Of a DNA stretch of 64,000 nucleotides, positions 11,738 to 21,611 are shown piece by piece. The position numbers and the translations under genes were made by a program. The stretch spans positions 23,112,471 to 23,176,470 of the forward strand of contig OX243816.1 in assembly GCA_945859605.1 (NCBI GenBank), given 5' to 3'. The stretch comes from Lumbricus rubellus. Its lineage: Eukaryota; Annelida; Clitellata; Crassiclitellata; Lumbricidae. Within the stretch, counting starts at the first letter, position 1. The number at the start of each line of letters is the position of its first letter. The notes beneath the pieces were generated by a model. That model worked only from the letters and a program-made list of their open reading frames with translations, was not told the DNA's origin and did no database searches.

Positions 11738-14700
11738 GTGTGCCCAGAACGTCAAACTTTTTGTACTTACCTATGCATATCAACTCAAGTATTCAAACGC
11801 GCCTACTCCCAATGTTCTAGAACGACCCTGTGATTTTTTACGAATTTTTTTAATTAACCATAAATACATAGGAATTTAGTATTTAAATTCACTCTATCCA
11901 TATTATGTACACACATTCCAATGACGTCACACGCTTTGCGTTATTCGAATATTATATCACTATTATAAATGTTTTTTTGTTGCGCATTTTTTTGCAGAGA
12001 GTACTTTTAATATAGTTCTCTAATCGTACAGTTAATTTGTTTGCGCATATTTACCCGAGAGTATTTTTAAACTAGTTTTAAATGGAAAAGGGCCGTGTTT
12101 AACATAGGTCCATGCGGTGTCGTGCACCGAATGCCCCTGAGCCGAAAGTGGGTGGGTGGGTGGGTGGGTGGGTGTAAATTTTTGCAGATTTATCGTACAA
12201 ATAGATAAAAATAACACAAGTAAGATTTTTATGGTTTTTCTCACGTTCAACAATGATCACTGACTATTAAAATGTGCTTCCTCAGTTTCACTAGTTCATA
12301 ACATTGAACTTCATAATACAGTAAAACGGCGAGCCAAAGATGAATGATGATTGACAATCAACTCCACACTTGTCTTTCTATCGTCTTATTTTCAATACTA
12401 CTGTTTTAAACGGATGATGTTATTTAACTTGAAATGCAAAGGACATACTCCTAATGAAGTAACAGTCAAAATAGCTATACTAATAAGAGTGGCCTAAGAC
12501 CTTAGTAAACATAGGCTATGCTTACAATAATAATTATCGTAGGAATAGGAAACATGGAAAGCAACAACAATTTTTTTACTGAACAGTCATCGTCACTATT
12601 TCATAAATTTGAAGTTATTCATATTAATATTCATTCACAGACACAAAGGAAGAAACAGTTAATTTGGTACCGTTAATTGTTGCAACAATTACAATTGATC
12701 GGCCACAAGGAGATCTAAATTGGGGATGGAATTCATGAGGAAAGGCTTCAAGGTGACATTTAATTTACTGACAACTGGGACAACTGCTGAGAAGTGGTTG
12801 CTGTGCAGAAACAACCTGCACGGGTCATTGGCTAGGAAAGTGAAATGACCGGATGTCACAGAACCCCCTATGTCCGACCGTTTGTCTAAATCTGCAGCAT
12901 TGAAATCTGAAGGATGACGCCATCTGTCTGCAGAATCACGGAATGTGTTGTAGATGTAGAACGGTCTTTGGCACGCCACAGATGAAGCAATCATTGTTAT
13001 ATTGCTCGCCCAGCAGAAGGAATCTCGCCATTTTCCCCAGTTCTTACCTTCGTTCAGATGAATAGACCGATCAACAAGAACAGCCGGCGTAGCAGCACCG
13101 ACAGTAAGAAAATGCATCGGTTCGCGCATGTCAAAGTCAGGTTTTAAACCCATGGCATTCAGTGCGCTGAAGAATGCGTCGTGATAGCGTATCAGAATAA
13201 ACGCTGTGCATAGCCGCAGCAATTCCATATACGTCACATCTCCGAAAAGTGCAACGGACAGTGCTTGATAGAAGCAATCACCCCGTCCTGCCACAACTTC
13301 GTACATTCCGTTTGGCCCAACGCCAGGTAATTTCGATGTTGTTGGTGTAGACATCTCTTTCAGATGGACACACAAAATACCGCTTATGGCAGACAAACTT
13401 ATGAGCAAAGAATCCAAATTGCTCACAACCCTGGTAAACTTTCGCGAAGTCTGTGACGATGGTGCTCTCTTTGTCAATGAATTTCAGAAGAATAGGCATT
13501 ATGGTGCTACGTTTACGATCTTGAACTGTACGATTCTGCATTGCTTGGTCTCACGACAATAACAACCAAGTAACCATTTGTCCTCCCACTTGCTTATCCT
13601 ACCCACCCCGTATTTCCTTCTGAACAAGTGGGATTCGTCTACCTCTACTGTCATTCCCTTACCCCCTATCTTTCCATCGAACTCATTTGCTAAGATGACC
13701 TCACAAATCTCACGACAGAAAACGAACCAGTCTATTACTGTCACTTTTGTAAGGCCCATTTGCTGCACAACTTGTTTGACAGTCAGTTGTGACACGAAGC
13801 ACATCACAAGTGTGAAGACATCAAGCATTGTAAAGTGGGCTGCTTCGAAAAAAGTGTTGTGCAGAGGAGAAATGGTGGCCACACAGCGTTCTTTCTTGAA
13901 CGGTTTCTTGTTACGGCAACGGTAATTGAACCCTGATTTAACCCTATTCGCAGACTCAATTCGACAAAAGTCAACACCACAGTGCTTAACCTGAGTTTCT
14001 CTACTTCCAATCAGACCAAATCCTTCTGCAAATGAAATGCACGACTGCTCATCAGGAAAATGATTATCGCGACACATATTGATAAGACTTACATTACGCA
14101 ATTGCTGTAGCAAAGCAACGGGCAAAGCTCTCTTTATTTTTGATAAATCTGAATCGAAGTTTACATAATCTGTGTCGCCATCGAGGGAACCGCCACCTAG
14201 GAAAAAACCGCCGTCGTCGTGGTGTGGGCGGGGCCACAGTTCAACGCGGCTGTCGAAGTCGTATTTGGAGCTAAGTAATCCCCCTTCCAAAATGATGAAC
14301 GTGGAAGTGTCCTCCATGCAGCCCTGAAAAATGTAGGGAAATTGTTAAGTACCTCTTTGGGCCGCATAAATGACGCCTAAATTGGCCTTAATTGGCAACT
14401 AATCTTAACCAAATGAGCTCATTGGCGGGTTTGACAATCGTCGTGAGCTGACGCTTCCGCAGGGTGTTAAAAAATCACCGAAATGGACTTCCGTATTGGC
14501 ATAAGGGTAATGTAAATGCTACCTGCACCCGCTGGTTTCAACCTACTGCCTACCTAGGCGATACCCCATATTATGGGTGTAATATTAATATACAAGAATA
14601 TGCACAAATACTCACACACAGTCTATCGCACTGAAGTATAATCTAAAAATATCCAGTACAGCTTGTCAATTCAACATTTTACACCTACTTTATTATTATA

Positions 14701-17700
14701 TTGTGATTTTTCGTCTCCAGCGTCCTTTAGCACGCACGAACTGCCCCTCCAAAAGACTACAAATCAGTAGGCTAACGTGCGTTAGTAAGCTAGTAACTAC
14801 GTTGTACACTAAACCATTCATTAGGATTTGACAGAGGAAGCTGTCATAATATTATGCATGCTGTTATTTTGTTCAGATGTCACAGATGTTGTCTTTGTGA
14901 AATTGTATTGCCTTCCAAAAAGAAATTGCTGAACAGGAATTGTAAAAAGATATTCGCTATATCAATTCTTGACATAGCGTGTGCTCGTGACGTCATTGAA
15001 ATGTGTGCATGTGGCGAGAGTGAACCTTTACCGCAGTGCATTTCTAATTTAAATACTAAATTCCTATGTATTTATGGTTAATTTAAAAAATTCGTAAAAA
15101 ATCACAGGGTCGTTCTAGAACATTGGGAGTAGGCGCGTTTGAATACTTGAGTTGATATGCATAGGTAAGTACAAAAAGTTTGACGTTCTGGGCACACCGT
15201 GACTTCTATACCCGTACCAAGTAAGTAAGTAAAAATACCATGAAAATGTGTATTTTCAGAAAAATTGATACGCTTAAATAAGCTAAAGAACACAACAAAA
15301 TCGATTGACCTTAACACATTGGCCGCCAGTTACGCTGACAAGTCTTTCACTCACAATTGCTCAGCGCTTCTGCGTGAAACTTCGATGCAGTGTCCACTCT
15401 GCATTCGGGAGCGCCTCTGAGCAGAGAGAGAGTTTGAAGAGGCGCTATAACAAGTGCACATACAAACAAATAATATTTTAGGAACACTTGTAATACTGTG
15501 GGAGAGTCACATTTAATTCCGATGCAGCTCTGTATTATCAGCATTTTGAAGTGACATTCGATTCAAGTGAAAGAATGTAACATTGTTTTTTAGAACGGAG
15601 GAAGGCCAGACAGACTGCCAGGGATCGTAAAAAATCGCTGGTATAGTGATCATGTGAAACTCACTTCACTCATGTATTTCAATCTTTCCCCAATTTCATC
15701 GAGAAGACTGAAAAGACATTGTTGAAGTCAGTTAATTGGGAAAGGTTTATTTTAAAATAACTAGTGTTTTTATGGCTGTGGAAGATGAAAATTCCTTTTT
15801 TCAAATTGTCAACATTATTTCAATATAAGTAACAAGACATTTATGTAGTACCTTTCAGACACTTCCCAAAATCGATATTCCTTGGATCTAGCTGATCTAA
15901 ACTAATTCAAAATTATGTTTTTGTATAGAAAATGTGTGTTGAGCTGAACCAGTTAAAGGAATACGCGATACATTTTACTACAGGCAGACAGTGCAATGCA
16001 GCACGTATGTAGGCAGAGACGAGTGAATATGGGATAGTAACAGCTTCGAGTGATTAAGTTAACATGTTGGGAGAGACTAATTTCTCGGTCAAGGGTGACA
16101 CGCAGGTCACAGACTGTGAGGGAAGACTAATCTCAGGAAAAAATTTCAGCAAACTGAAGCAAATCAATACACTCAAAACTTTGCTGACTTTCACCCAGAT
16201 ACATGAACTGCGTCTCACAAGGATTTAAGAGAAGCTGGTTCGAGACCATGCAGGTTCATGGATGCTGTTGCAAATTGAAGCTGGTTCGAGACCATGCCGG
16301 TTCATGGATGCTGTTGCAAATTGAAGCTGGTTCGAGACCATGCAGGTTCATGGATGCTGTTGCAAATTGAAGCTGGTTCGAGACCATGCAGGTTCATGGA
16401 TGCTGTTGCAAATTGAAGCTGGTTCGAGACCATGCAGGTTCATGGATGCTGTTGCAAGTTGAAGCTGGTTCGAGACCAAAGGACGTTGACATTACGAGGA
16501 ACATCTGGCGCACAGTAGCAACTGCGTTTAATGGATGGGAATGGGTGTATGCTTGGACAATGGACATCATCAGCAAATAGTTGGTGCAGGAGTCCCTGGG
16601 AATTCAGTGGCATTCAGGGGCAGCCGTATGGAGAAGGTATAATAGAGGACCCAAGACGGAACCCAGAGTTAGTGTAAGAGAAAGTGCTTAAAAATCTATT
16701 TACCAGTACATATTCTTACTATAACCTGTCTTTCATTGTAAAAGTTGTAATCTTTTAGAAATAAAATGTTGCATGGGAATTCTATATTATAGCTTTAGAT
16801 GCCTTAGCTTCATGTATTCAGTTTTTTTCATAAACTTGTGTTGAATGCTATTGATAATTGTCACTTTTTGTTCTTTACGATGATTTGCAGAGTCTGAATC
16901 TCGATGATCCACAGTCCATGGAGGAACTCTTCATGCAAGAAATGCACATTGGTCAGAGCTTCTTATTGAAAGGTTTGTTCTAACCATTTCTTTTGGCCAG
17001 TGCACTTTTCTTTGATCGCAAAATGGCAGGCATGTACAAGGTCTCAAACTGCAGTTCACACTCTGAATGCACCACACGTAGAAAACATTGATTGTCTGTG
17101 GACGTCATCAGAATATTTTTGTAGTTCACACGTTAAGTTTGACTGATTAGTCTACTTAGTACAAAATCTCTACATCATCTTGAATTTGGAACTCACTGGC
17201 CTTCATCATCTTGTTCCTTTCAGATTAATTCAGCATAGAACTTGCCTGAAAAGTTTCTTATGTGGGGCATGGCCGCATGGTGGTGTAGGGGTATGGTCGG
17301 TGTCTTGGAGCCGGAAGGTTGCGGATTCGAATCCACCTCATGCCACTGCGTAGAGACCATGGTCAAGTTCTTCACTCGCAATTGCTTTAAAAGTCCTAAG
17401 GCGTAAAAAAAAATTGTTGTGTTTCCGGTAACCCGACCGACCCATTTTTACGGCCGCGACCCAAATATTTTTGTAAAATATTTTTATTAAAAAATATTTT
17501 TAAAAAAAATTCAAAATTTTTTTTAAATTTAAAAAAAAAATTTTTTTTAACATTTGTACTGACATAACATAAGAGACGTCAACAAAATTAAATTAATAGG
17601 ACTGTTTCTAGAGCAGTTTTAGGTGCAGACAGTCGGGAAATAGGCAGTTTATACTTGCTTAGAACACGTACTTTGTTTCAGCGTGCAAAAAAGACTAGTG

Positions 17701-19317
17701 GGGTATACTTTTTCGGATAGTCACTGCATAAAAATATTTTACAAAATAAAAATATTTTCCGACCTACCTACCCAATATTTTTTGGCTCTGTTACCGGAAA
17801 CACAACATATATTTTTTTTGGCCTAAGGTTGCTTCTGGAAGGTTGAGTGGAGCATGCCATGAGAGCTGTTGTGGTTTTGATACATGTGATGCGACATATG
17901 AAAAGGGACCACAACGCGGGATTTATTTACCGAGATACAGACCTTAGAACATGGTCACCCATCGAAATATCGCTAGATGACTCTTCTGTCTATCAAATTT
18001 TCATAATGGTTCACAGAAATCATTTGATATTATTAGGTTTTCTTATTGTAATATTAGAGCACATAAAAGGGACCGCAAGGTGGGATCATTAATGTCGGGG
18101 TATTATGACAGTAGAATATTTTTGGAAACGGTTTTAATGATGAATCTATGATTATAATTATAGTAATGCGCTAAATAATTCATTCTACATGTCTATGCAG
18201 CGCTTTGATTTCCATGTTTCTAAATATAAAGTGTAGGGTTAGGGTTAGGGTTGTAACTTCAAATAACTTCAATTGCGTTTTTCCGAAGATCTCGTATTTC
18301 ATGTACATCACGTTGTAAAGTCTAAAAAAATAGAAAAGATAATAGTGCTGTGTCACATAATACATCATTCTTTTCAGAATTTTGTGCTGATCATGGTGGT
18401 ATACATAAGTCCAAGAAGAATGTGGTTGATGGAGACATACATACATGTGAGAAATTATTGACTTAAATTATGCATCTTCGTTGTTTTCATCAACTGTCAA
18501 ATTTATTTACTTTAGCATTGTCTGTTTGCTGCATCCAGGAGATTTAGAGCGGTCTGTGGAGCACCTAGGCAATGCGGTATTGTTATGCCGAAATCAATCG
18601 CAGTTTCTGCAGACGCTTCAGCAGAATCTTCCAGAACCGGTCTTTCAATTGCTCATCGCTCGACTGCCGTCAGCTGCCGCAGTAAGTCTCTACAACTTAC
18701 TTACTATCAGTTTTTTAAGATAATATCTCTACATTTTGTTACGTAGGTTCTCATAGATTCCTCATCAAGTTTAATGAACACCAGTAGAGTTACTTAAAGT
18801 ACTTTACACCAATTTACAGCAATTTAACACCATTGGTCTAATTTATCGAGTATTGTTATGTGACACCATGGAAGTCTGTACAATTATAGATCTGTCAACT
18901 TCCATTCATAAGGCTTAAGTGCATCTCAATACAATTCTGAGCTTTTTAGTTCTACTTTGTTTACCATAACCGACAACTGTTTTTTTGTGTGTATGCCATT
19001 AAGCATTGTGCATTTGACAATGGTTGGTGTCATGGCAGTGATTTGTTTGGTCAAGTAAAGATACACAGGCTAATAGCATTAGGACTGTGATAAAACCTGG
19101 TACAGATGATCAATGTAGCACGCATTGACAAACAACTTCTTGTTATGTTCTAGTCTTAGGAGACAGATGCTACAAAACTGAAATTACCGTGACATGTCTA
19201 GTCTACCAGTGTTGATAATTTAACTCTTTTTTAAACCTTACAATAATTTACTTGTTTCAGCACCTTGAAGGTAAATCTCAATCTGCTGAGGAGGAGGAGG
19301 AGGAGGAGATGTTCTAA
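11629..19317 (+). CDS. TOMM20: TOMM20, mitochondrial import receptor subunit Tom20
   Basis: Exons 11629-11737, 15594-15640, 16891-16972, 18539-18681, 19261-19317; phases 1, 0, 1, 0. The product is 145 residues, the same length as human TOMM20. Tom20 sits in the outer mitochondrial membrane and binds presequences for the TOM complex. Residues 8-24 form the N-terminal membrane anchor ending FIGYCIYYDRKRRS, a family signature. A basic linker (ERRKARQ) follows, then the TPR-like presequence-binding domain (MEELFMQEMHIGQ, LERSVEHLGNAV, LPEPVFQLL) and an acidic C-terminus (seven Glu). Exon 1 runs 21 bp into the left arm of the transposon in intron 1. With the nearer donor (CAG|GTACGG) the frame would shift and end early. 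The residues RYGYRSH replace the usual DPxFKxxLR segment. Confidence 0.92.
11717..11889 (+). repeat. left inverted arm of the DDE/OTU element
   Basis: 173 bp, reverse complement of 15046-15218 with only one or two differences noticed. Its first 21 bp are read as TOMM20 exon 1. Confidence 0.93.
12689..13477 (-). pseudogene. OTU-like cysteine protease domain
   Basis: Open frame of 262 residues. The first 45 or so overlap the transposase end in another frame and are probably not real. From residue about 57 it reads like an OTU domain: YEVVAGRGDCFYQALSVALF has the Asp67-Cys68 nucleophile motif (family G-D-G-N-C-L-F-R-A). The late segment LFLHSNHFSAVVP supplies the conserved H-Y/F-x-x-V motif with His228. 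OTU proteases remove ubiquitin. In mobile elements they occur in some Helitron-like and retroelement lineages, by recalled knowledge. It lies just downstream of the DDE part in the same direction, and one frame change would make a DDE-OTU fusion. The domain itself looks intact over about 170 residues. Confidence 0.7.
13278..13541 (-). pseudogene. transposase C-terminal part (frame-shifted continuation)
   Basis: 87-residue frame that continues the DDE domain after a shift. STIVTDFAKVYQG carries the second Asp (Asp31), and YTNNIEITWRWAK carries the catalytic Glu (Glu70) in the usual HTN-IES-WR context. All three acidic residues of the DDE triad therefore survive across the two frames. Confidence 0.72.
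13499..14317 (-). pseudogene. ISXO2/IS1595-like (Merlin-type) transposase, N-terminal part
   Basis: 272-residue frame starting ATG at 14317. It has an acidic N-terminus, then a zinc-ribbon-like block around residues 113-145 (Cys113, Cys118, Cys134, Cys145), then a helix-turn-helix-like stretch (LTVKQVVQQMGLTKVTVIDW, about 178-197). The first catalytic Asp lies in MTVEVDESHLFRRKYG (Asp227). The V-E-x-D-E-S-x-x-x-R-x-K-Y motif is typical of the ISXO2-like DDE domain. The frame is lost after residue about 266, where a one-base shift moves the coding signal to the overlapping frame at 13278-13541. It is therefore a broken gene, unless a short intron or recoding event restores it. Confidence 0.75.
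15046..15218 (-). repeat. right inverted arm of the DDE/OTU element
   Basis: Reverse-complement partner of 11717-11889. It is followed directly by AAGTAAGTAAGT, which itself looks like a splice-donor motif. Confidence 0.93.
15338..15470 (+). mobile_element. tRNA-derived SINE, 5'-truncated
   Basis: Matches the body and tail of the full SINE at 38761 (CTTTCACTCACAATTGCTCA, GCGTGAAACTTCGATGCAG, GCTATAACAAGTGCACATAC). The tRNA head is missing. It carries the GCGCCTCT / AGAGGCGC hairpin at 15411-15418 and 15438-15445. It sits in TOMM20 intron 1, between the DDE/OTU element and exon 2. Confidence 0.85.
15594..15640 (+). CDS. TOMM20: TOMM20 coding exon 2 (basic linker)
   Basis: Acceptor TTTTTTAG|AACGG, donor CTG|GTATAG. 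The 47 bases encode RRKARQTARDRKKSL, the Arg/Lys-rich linker after the anchor. It starts in phase 1 and ends in phase 0. Confidence 0.85.
16231..16476 (+). repeat. 46-bp minisatellite, about 5.3 copies
   Basis: Unit starts GAAGCTGGTTCGAGACCATG and repeats at 16231, 16277, 16323, 16369, 16415 and 16461, with few changes. It is in TOMM20 intron 2. The unit contains GGTTCGAGACC, a B-box-like string, but no A-box spacing makes it tRNA-like. Confidence 0.9.
16891..16972 (+). CDS. TOMM20: TOMM20 coding exon 3
   Basis: Acceptor TTTGCAG|AGT, donor AAAG|GTTTGT. Encodes LNLDDPQSMEELFMQE and MHIGQSFLL, the first helix of the presequence-binding domain. Confidence 0.93.
17263..17396 (+). mobile_element. 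tRNA-derived SINE head, broken by MITE
   Basis: Pol III A-box-like (TGGTGTAGGGGTATGG) and B-box (GGATTCGAATCC) as in the SINEs at 38761 and 53800. The body stops after CAATTGCTTT, close to where the MITE at 17400 begins. In TOMM20 intron 3. Confidence 0.8.
17400..17823 (-). mobile_element. MITE, family A copy 2
   Basis: Same inverted arms and interior as 703-1004 but reversed, and longer because of A/T-rich expansion near 17470-17550. CCTAAG occurs on both sides and may be the target duplication. Confidence 0.85.
18233..18254 (+). repeat. short interstitial telomere-like repeat (TTAGGG)
   Basis: Three consecutive GGGTTA units in TOMM20 intron 3. TTAGGG is the usual animal telomere repeat. 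It is too short to be more than a trace. Confidence 0.8.
18539..18681 (+). CDS. TOMM20: TOMM20 coding exon 4
   Basis: Acceptor CATCCAG|GAG, donor GCA|GTAAGT. Encodes the TPR-like core (GDLERSVEHLGNAVLL and LPEPVFQLLIARLP), the best-conserved part of Tom20. Confidence 0.95.
19261..19317 (+). CDS. TOMM20: TOMM20 terminal coding exon
   Basis: Acceptor TTGTTTCAG|CAC. Encodes a short acidic tail with seven Glu in a row, then MF and TAA. Acidic C-termini are usual for Tom20. Confidence 0.92.
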   Translation, partial: HLEGKSQSAEEEEEEEMF

Positions 19318-19669
19318 GCGACTCTTATCAATGACCATTGACTGAATGTAGAATTTCATTAATCATCGTCGTGCATGTACACTGTTGTACAGCATATTGT
19401 ATAACTGTCTGTAGAAGTTGTTAAGAAAATACAAAAGTGGGAATCAAATAGAAAAAAGGCTAAAACTTATCAAATCCTACATGCGATCAATGATACTTCA
19501 GGAACAGATCACTAGCTTAGTATTTTGAGAATGATGTTGCTAACAATCTGATTATATCAAATTGTGGATTTGGCTTTCATCAAAACTCGCAAGATTTGTT
19601 TGTGAATAGAAGCATTTTAGCAAACAGAGACAATGTTATTGTGTATAGCGAGTAACTTTCAATTTGAGA

Positions 19670-19675
19670 AATAAA
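19670..19675 (+). promoter_or_regulatory. TOMM20: poly(A) signal AATAAA for TOMM20
   Basis: Canonical hexamer 353 bp after the stop codon, followed by T-rich sequence. Confidence 0.65.
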
Positions 19676-20325
19676 GTTTGCATTTGTCATTTTTAAGGCT
19701 TGATGAGTTTTAGGTGATGATGTTCATTACGTATACTGAAGATGAAAATTAAGATATTTAAGGCACAATTTGACTATGATAAAAATGTACAATTAAAAAT
19801 TTTGGTGATAGGCTTAACCAACCCCCAAGCCAGATACCTACCCAATTTTGCTCAGGTGCCTTTAACACACTGGCCCTCGACTTGCTGGAAAATATTGCCT
19901 CTGACCCACTGTTATTATTTGAGATTCTAGGCCCCGGGCATTAGAATTTCTGTGAATATCGCGCATTATCAATTTTCTTAACTTGAGAATATCGAGTAGA
20001 ATATTCTGAGTATCAAGAACCTCATCTATCAGAGAAATCAGTTTCAACCCGTGGTTGCCATCTAACAATGGAAGGCATACTTCAGGCTGATAGTCTTTTT
20101 TAGTCATAACATTTTTTCCTTGTCAAAATATCTAATATTCTACTCTTTGTCTTTACTTCTTGTGATATTACCAGAATTAACCAATTTGCCACTCAAAATT
20201 TATGATGCTATTTTTAGGAATATTTCTTTTCTTGAGTATTGGGGAGCATGACCATGGACGGTCCACCCACCACAAACATTGGGGGACCATCCCCGCGCAT
20301 GAGTATAGGCCTATACTCTGATCAT

Positions 20326-20670
20326 TAAGGCTCAACGGGGTCTTGCCCCAAAATATCTGACTAATGTTTTACTTTGTCCTCACTCGGCTTCCTCCCACCG
20401 TCCACTTCGTTCATCCAACAGATTTGACCTCTTGGTTCCTCGGTCTAGAACTGCTATGGCTCAGTCTCGATCATTTGTCTCAATTGGTCCTTCTCTTTGG
20501 AATGCCCTTTCTCCTTCTGTTCGCTCTACACTTCTTTCTGGTAGTCTCTCCTATGCTTTGTCTCTTCTCAAAACTTGTTTCTTCTCGCGGGGCCTTGCGC
20601 ACTGGGAGCGCCTCTGAACGGTTCACCCTACTAGAGGCGCTTTATAAATGTTTAAATACAATACAATAGA
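20326..20670 (+). pseudogene. non-LTR retrotransposon 3' end, copy A1
   Basis: The frame reads GLAPKYLTNVL, then SSNRFDLLVPRSRT, then SFVSIGPSLWNALSPSVR, then a stop near 20617. This is the usual end of CR1/Jockey-like RT proteins (VPRSRTxxx-G-RAFSxxAPxLWNSLP). After it comes the hairpin GCGCCTCT / AGAGGCGC (20608-20640) and an A/T-rich tail. It is 5'-truncated. Confidence 0.8.
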
Positions 20671-20739
20671 CGAGCAGTGTTGTATAACCTAGTTAGGCTA
20701 CTCTAAGCGTAACTAAAGTTAGGCTACCGTTAGCTGCTA

Positions 20740-21200
20740 GACTTAATGCACGACTTCCTCGATACTCACACATATCCACCTACAAGACATGACTCGTGAC
20801 CTTCACTGGCTTCCGATCTTTGCCCGAATGGGATATACAAGGTCTTACTCCTAGTTACTAAGTCCCTGCAGGGCTTAGCTCCTAAATACCTCTGCGACTT
20901 AATGTGCAAGGCTCCTCTTTCTGCAAGATCTTCTCGCCCTCTTCATTCTGCTGACCGCCTTGATCTATTTGTACCTAGATCACGAACCTCATTAACCCAG
21001 CATCGGGCTTTTGCTGTTGTTGGTCCTGTAATTTGGAATCACCTTCCTTCTGCAATTCATAGCAGGATTCTGGTAGGAAATTCACCTGCATCTTTTCGCT
21101 GCTTGACGATATTTCTCTTTTCATGGGCCTGTCACACTGAGAGCGCTTCTGAATAGCTCTGCTGTGAGAAGCGCTTTACAAATGTTTCATTAGATTAGAT
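20740..21200 (+). pseudogene. non-LTR retrotransposon 3' end, copy A2 (related family)
   Basis: Motifs SLQGLAPKYLCDLM (after frame changes), RLDLFVPRSRTSLTQ and AFAVVGPVIWNHLPSAI, then a stop. The hairpin here is GCGCTTCT / AGAAGCGC (21143-21174), a base-paired variant of the one in copy A1. The tail is TTAGATTAGATT. Confidence 0.8.
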
Positions 21201-21611
21201 TACTAAGATTAGTTAGTTATCGTTAGGCCCACTGCATGCAGGATGTAGCCAGGGCAGTCTCGAAAGTAACCAATGCAGAAGCAAGTTATACCTCAAATAT
21301 ATTCTCAGCAAGACGAAACATCTGGCAGGGCATCGACCAGGACAAAGCTTTCTAAACTGATCATTTTACATGGCATGAAACCTGCTGCTTGTGGTGCCGA
21401 GTTACTGGAAAGGAAACAATAACTGAGTAGAGATCTTGAAGGGGTGCTATATAAATTTATGTGATTGAAATTTATGTGAACTAGACCTACTTCTCTACAA
21501 ATATAGTTGGCATACAGTAGGCTTACTCTAGAAGAAGTAAGTTCAAGTAACTAAAGTAACTTAACTGATTACCGATTAGGGCCTACAAAATTTACATTCT
21601 ATAGGCATGTA

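Larger units (their letters stand above)
11717..15218 (-). mobile_element. 3.5-kb DNA element with 173-bp inverted arms, DDE transposase plus OTU domain
   Basis: The arms at 11717-11889 and 15046-15218 are near-perfect reverse complements, starting GGTACGGGTATAGAAGTC. Similarity fades inward (a shared CAATGACGTCAC follows). The interior carries one minus-strand coding region split by frameshifts: an ISXO2/IS1595-type transposase (Merlin-like by recalled family features), then an OTU-like protease. The immediate flanks are AAGCA at the left and AAGTA at the right. No clean 8-9 bp duplication of the Merlin type is visible. The element lies in TOMM20 intron 1, and its left arm includes the last 21 bp of exon 1. 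It could be a true insertion whose arm was exonised, or an inverted duplication that caught the exon edge. Confidence 0.8.

Noticed and set aside
13578..13925. Plus-strand 115-residue frame inside the transposase
   Set aside because: Mirror of the minus-strand transposase coding sequence; no motifs of its own.
11629..19317. TOMM20 as a processed pseudogene
   Set aside because: Four introns with proper splice sites, an intact frame and a poly(A) signal argue for the working gene.
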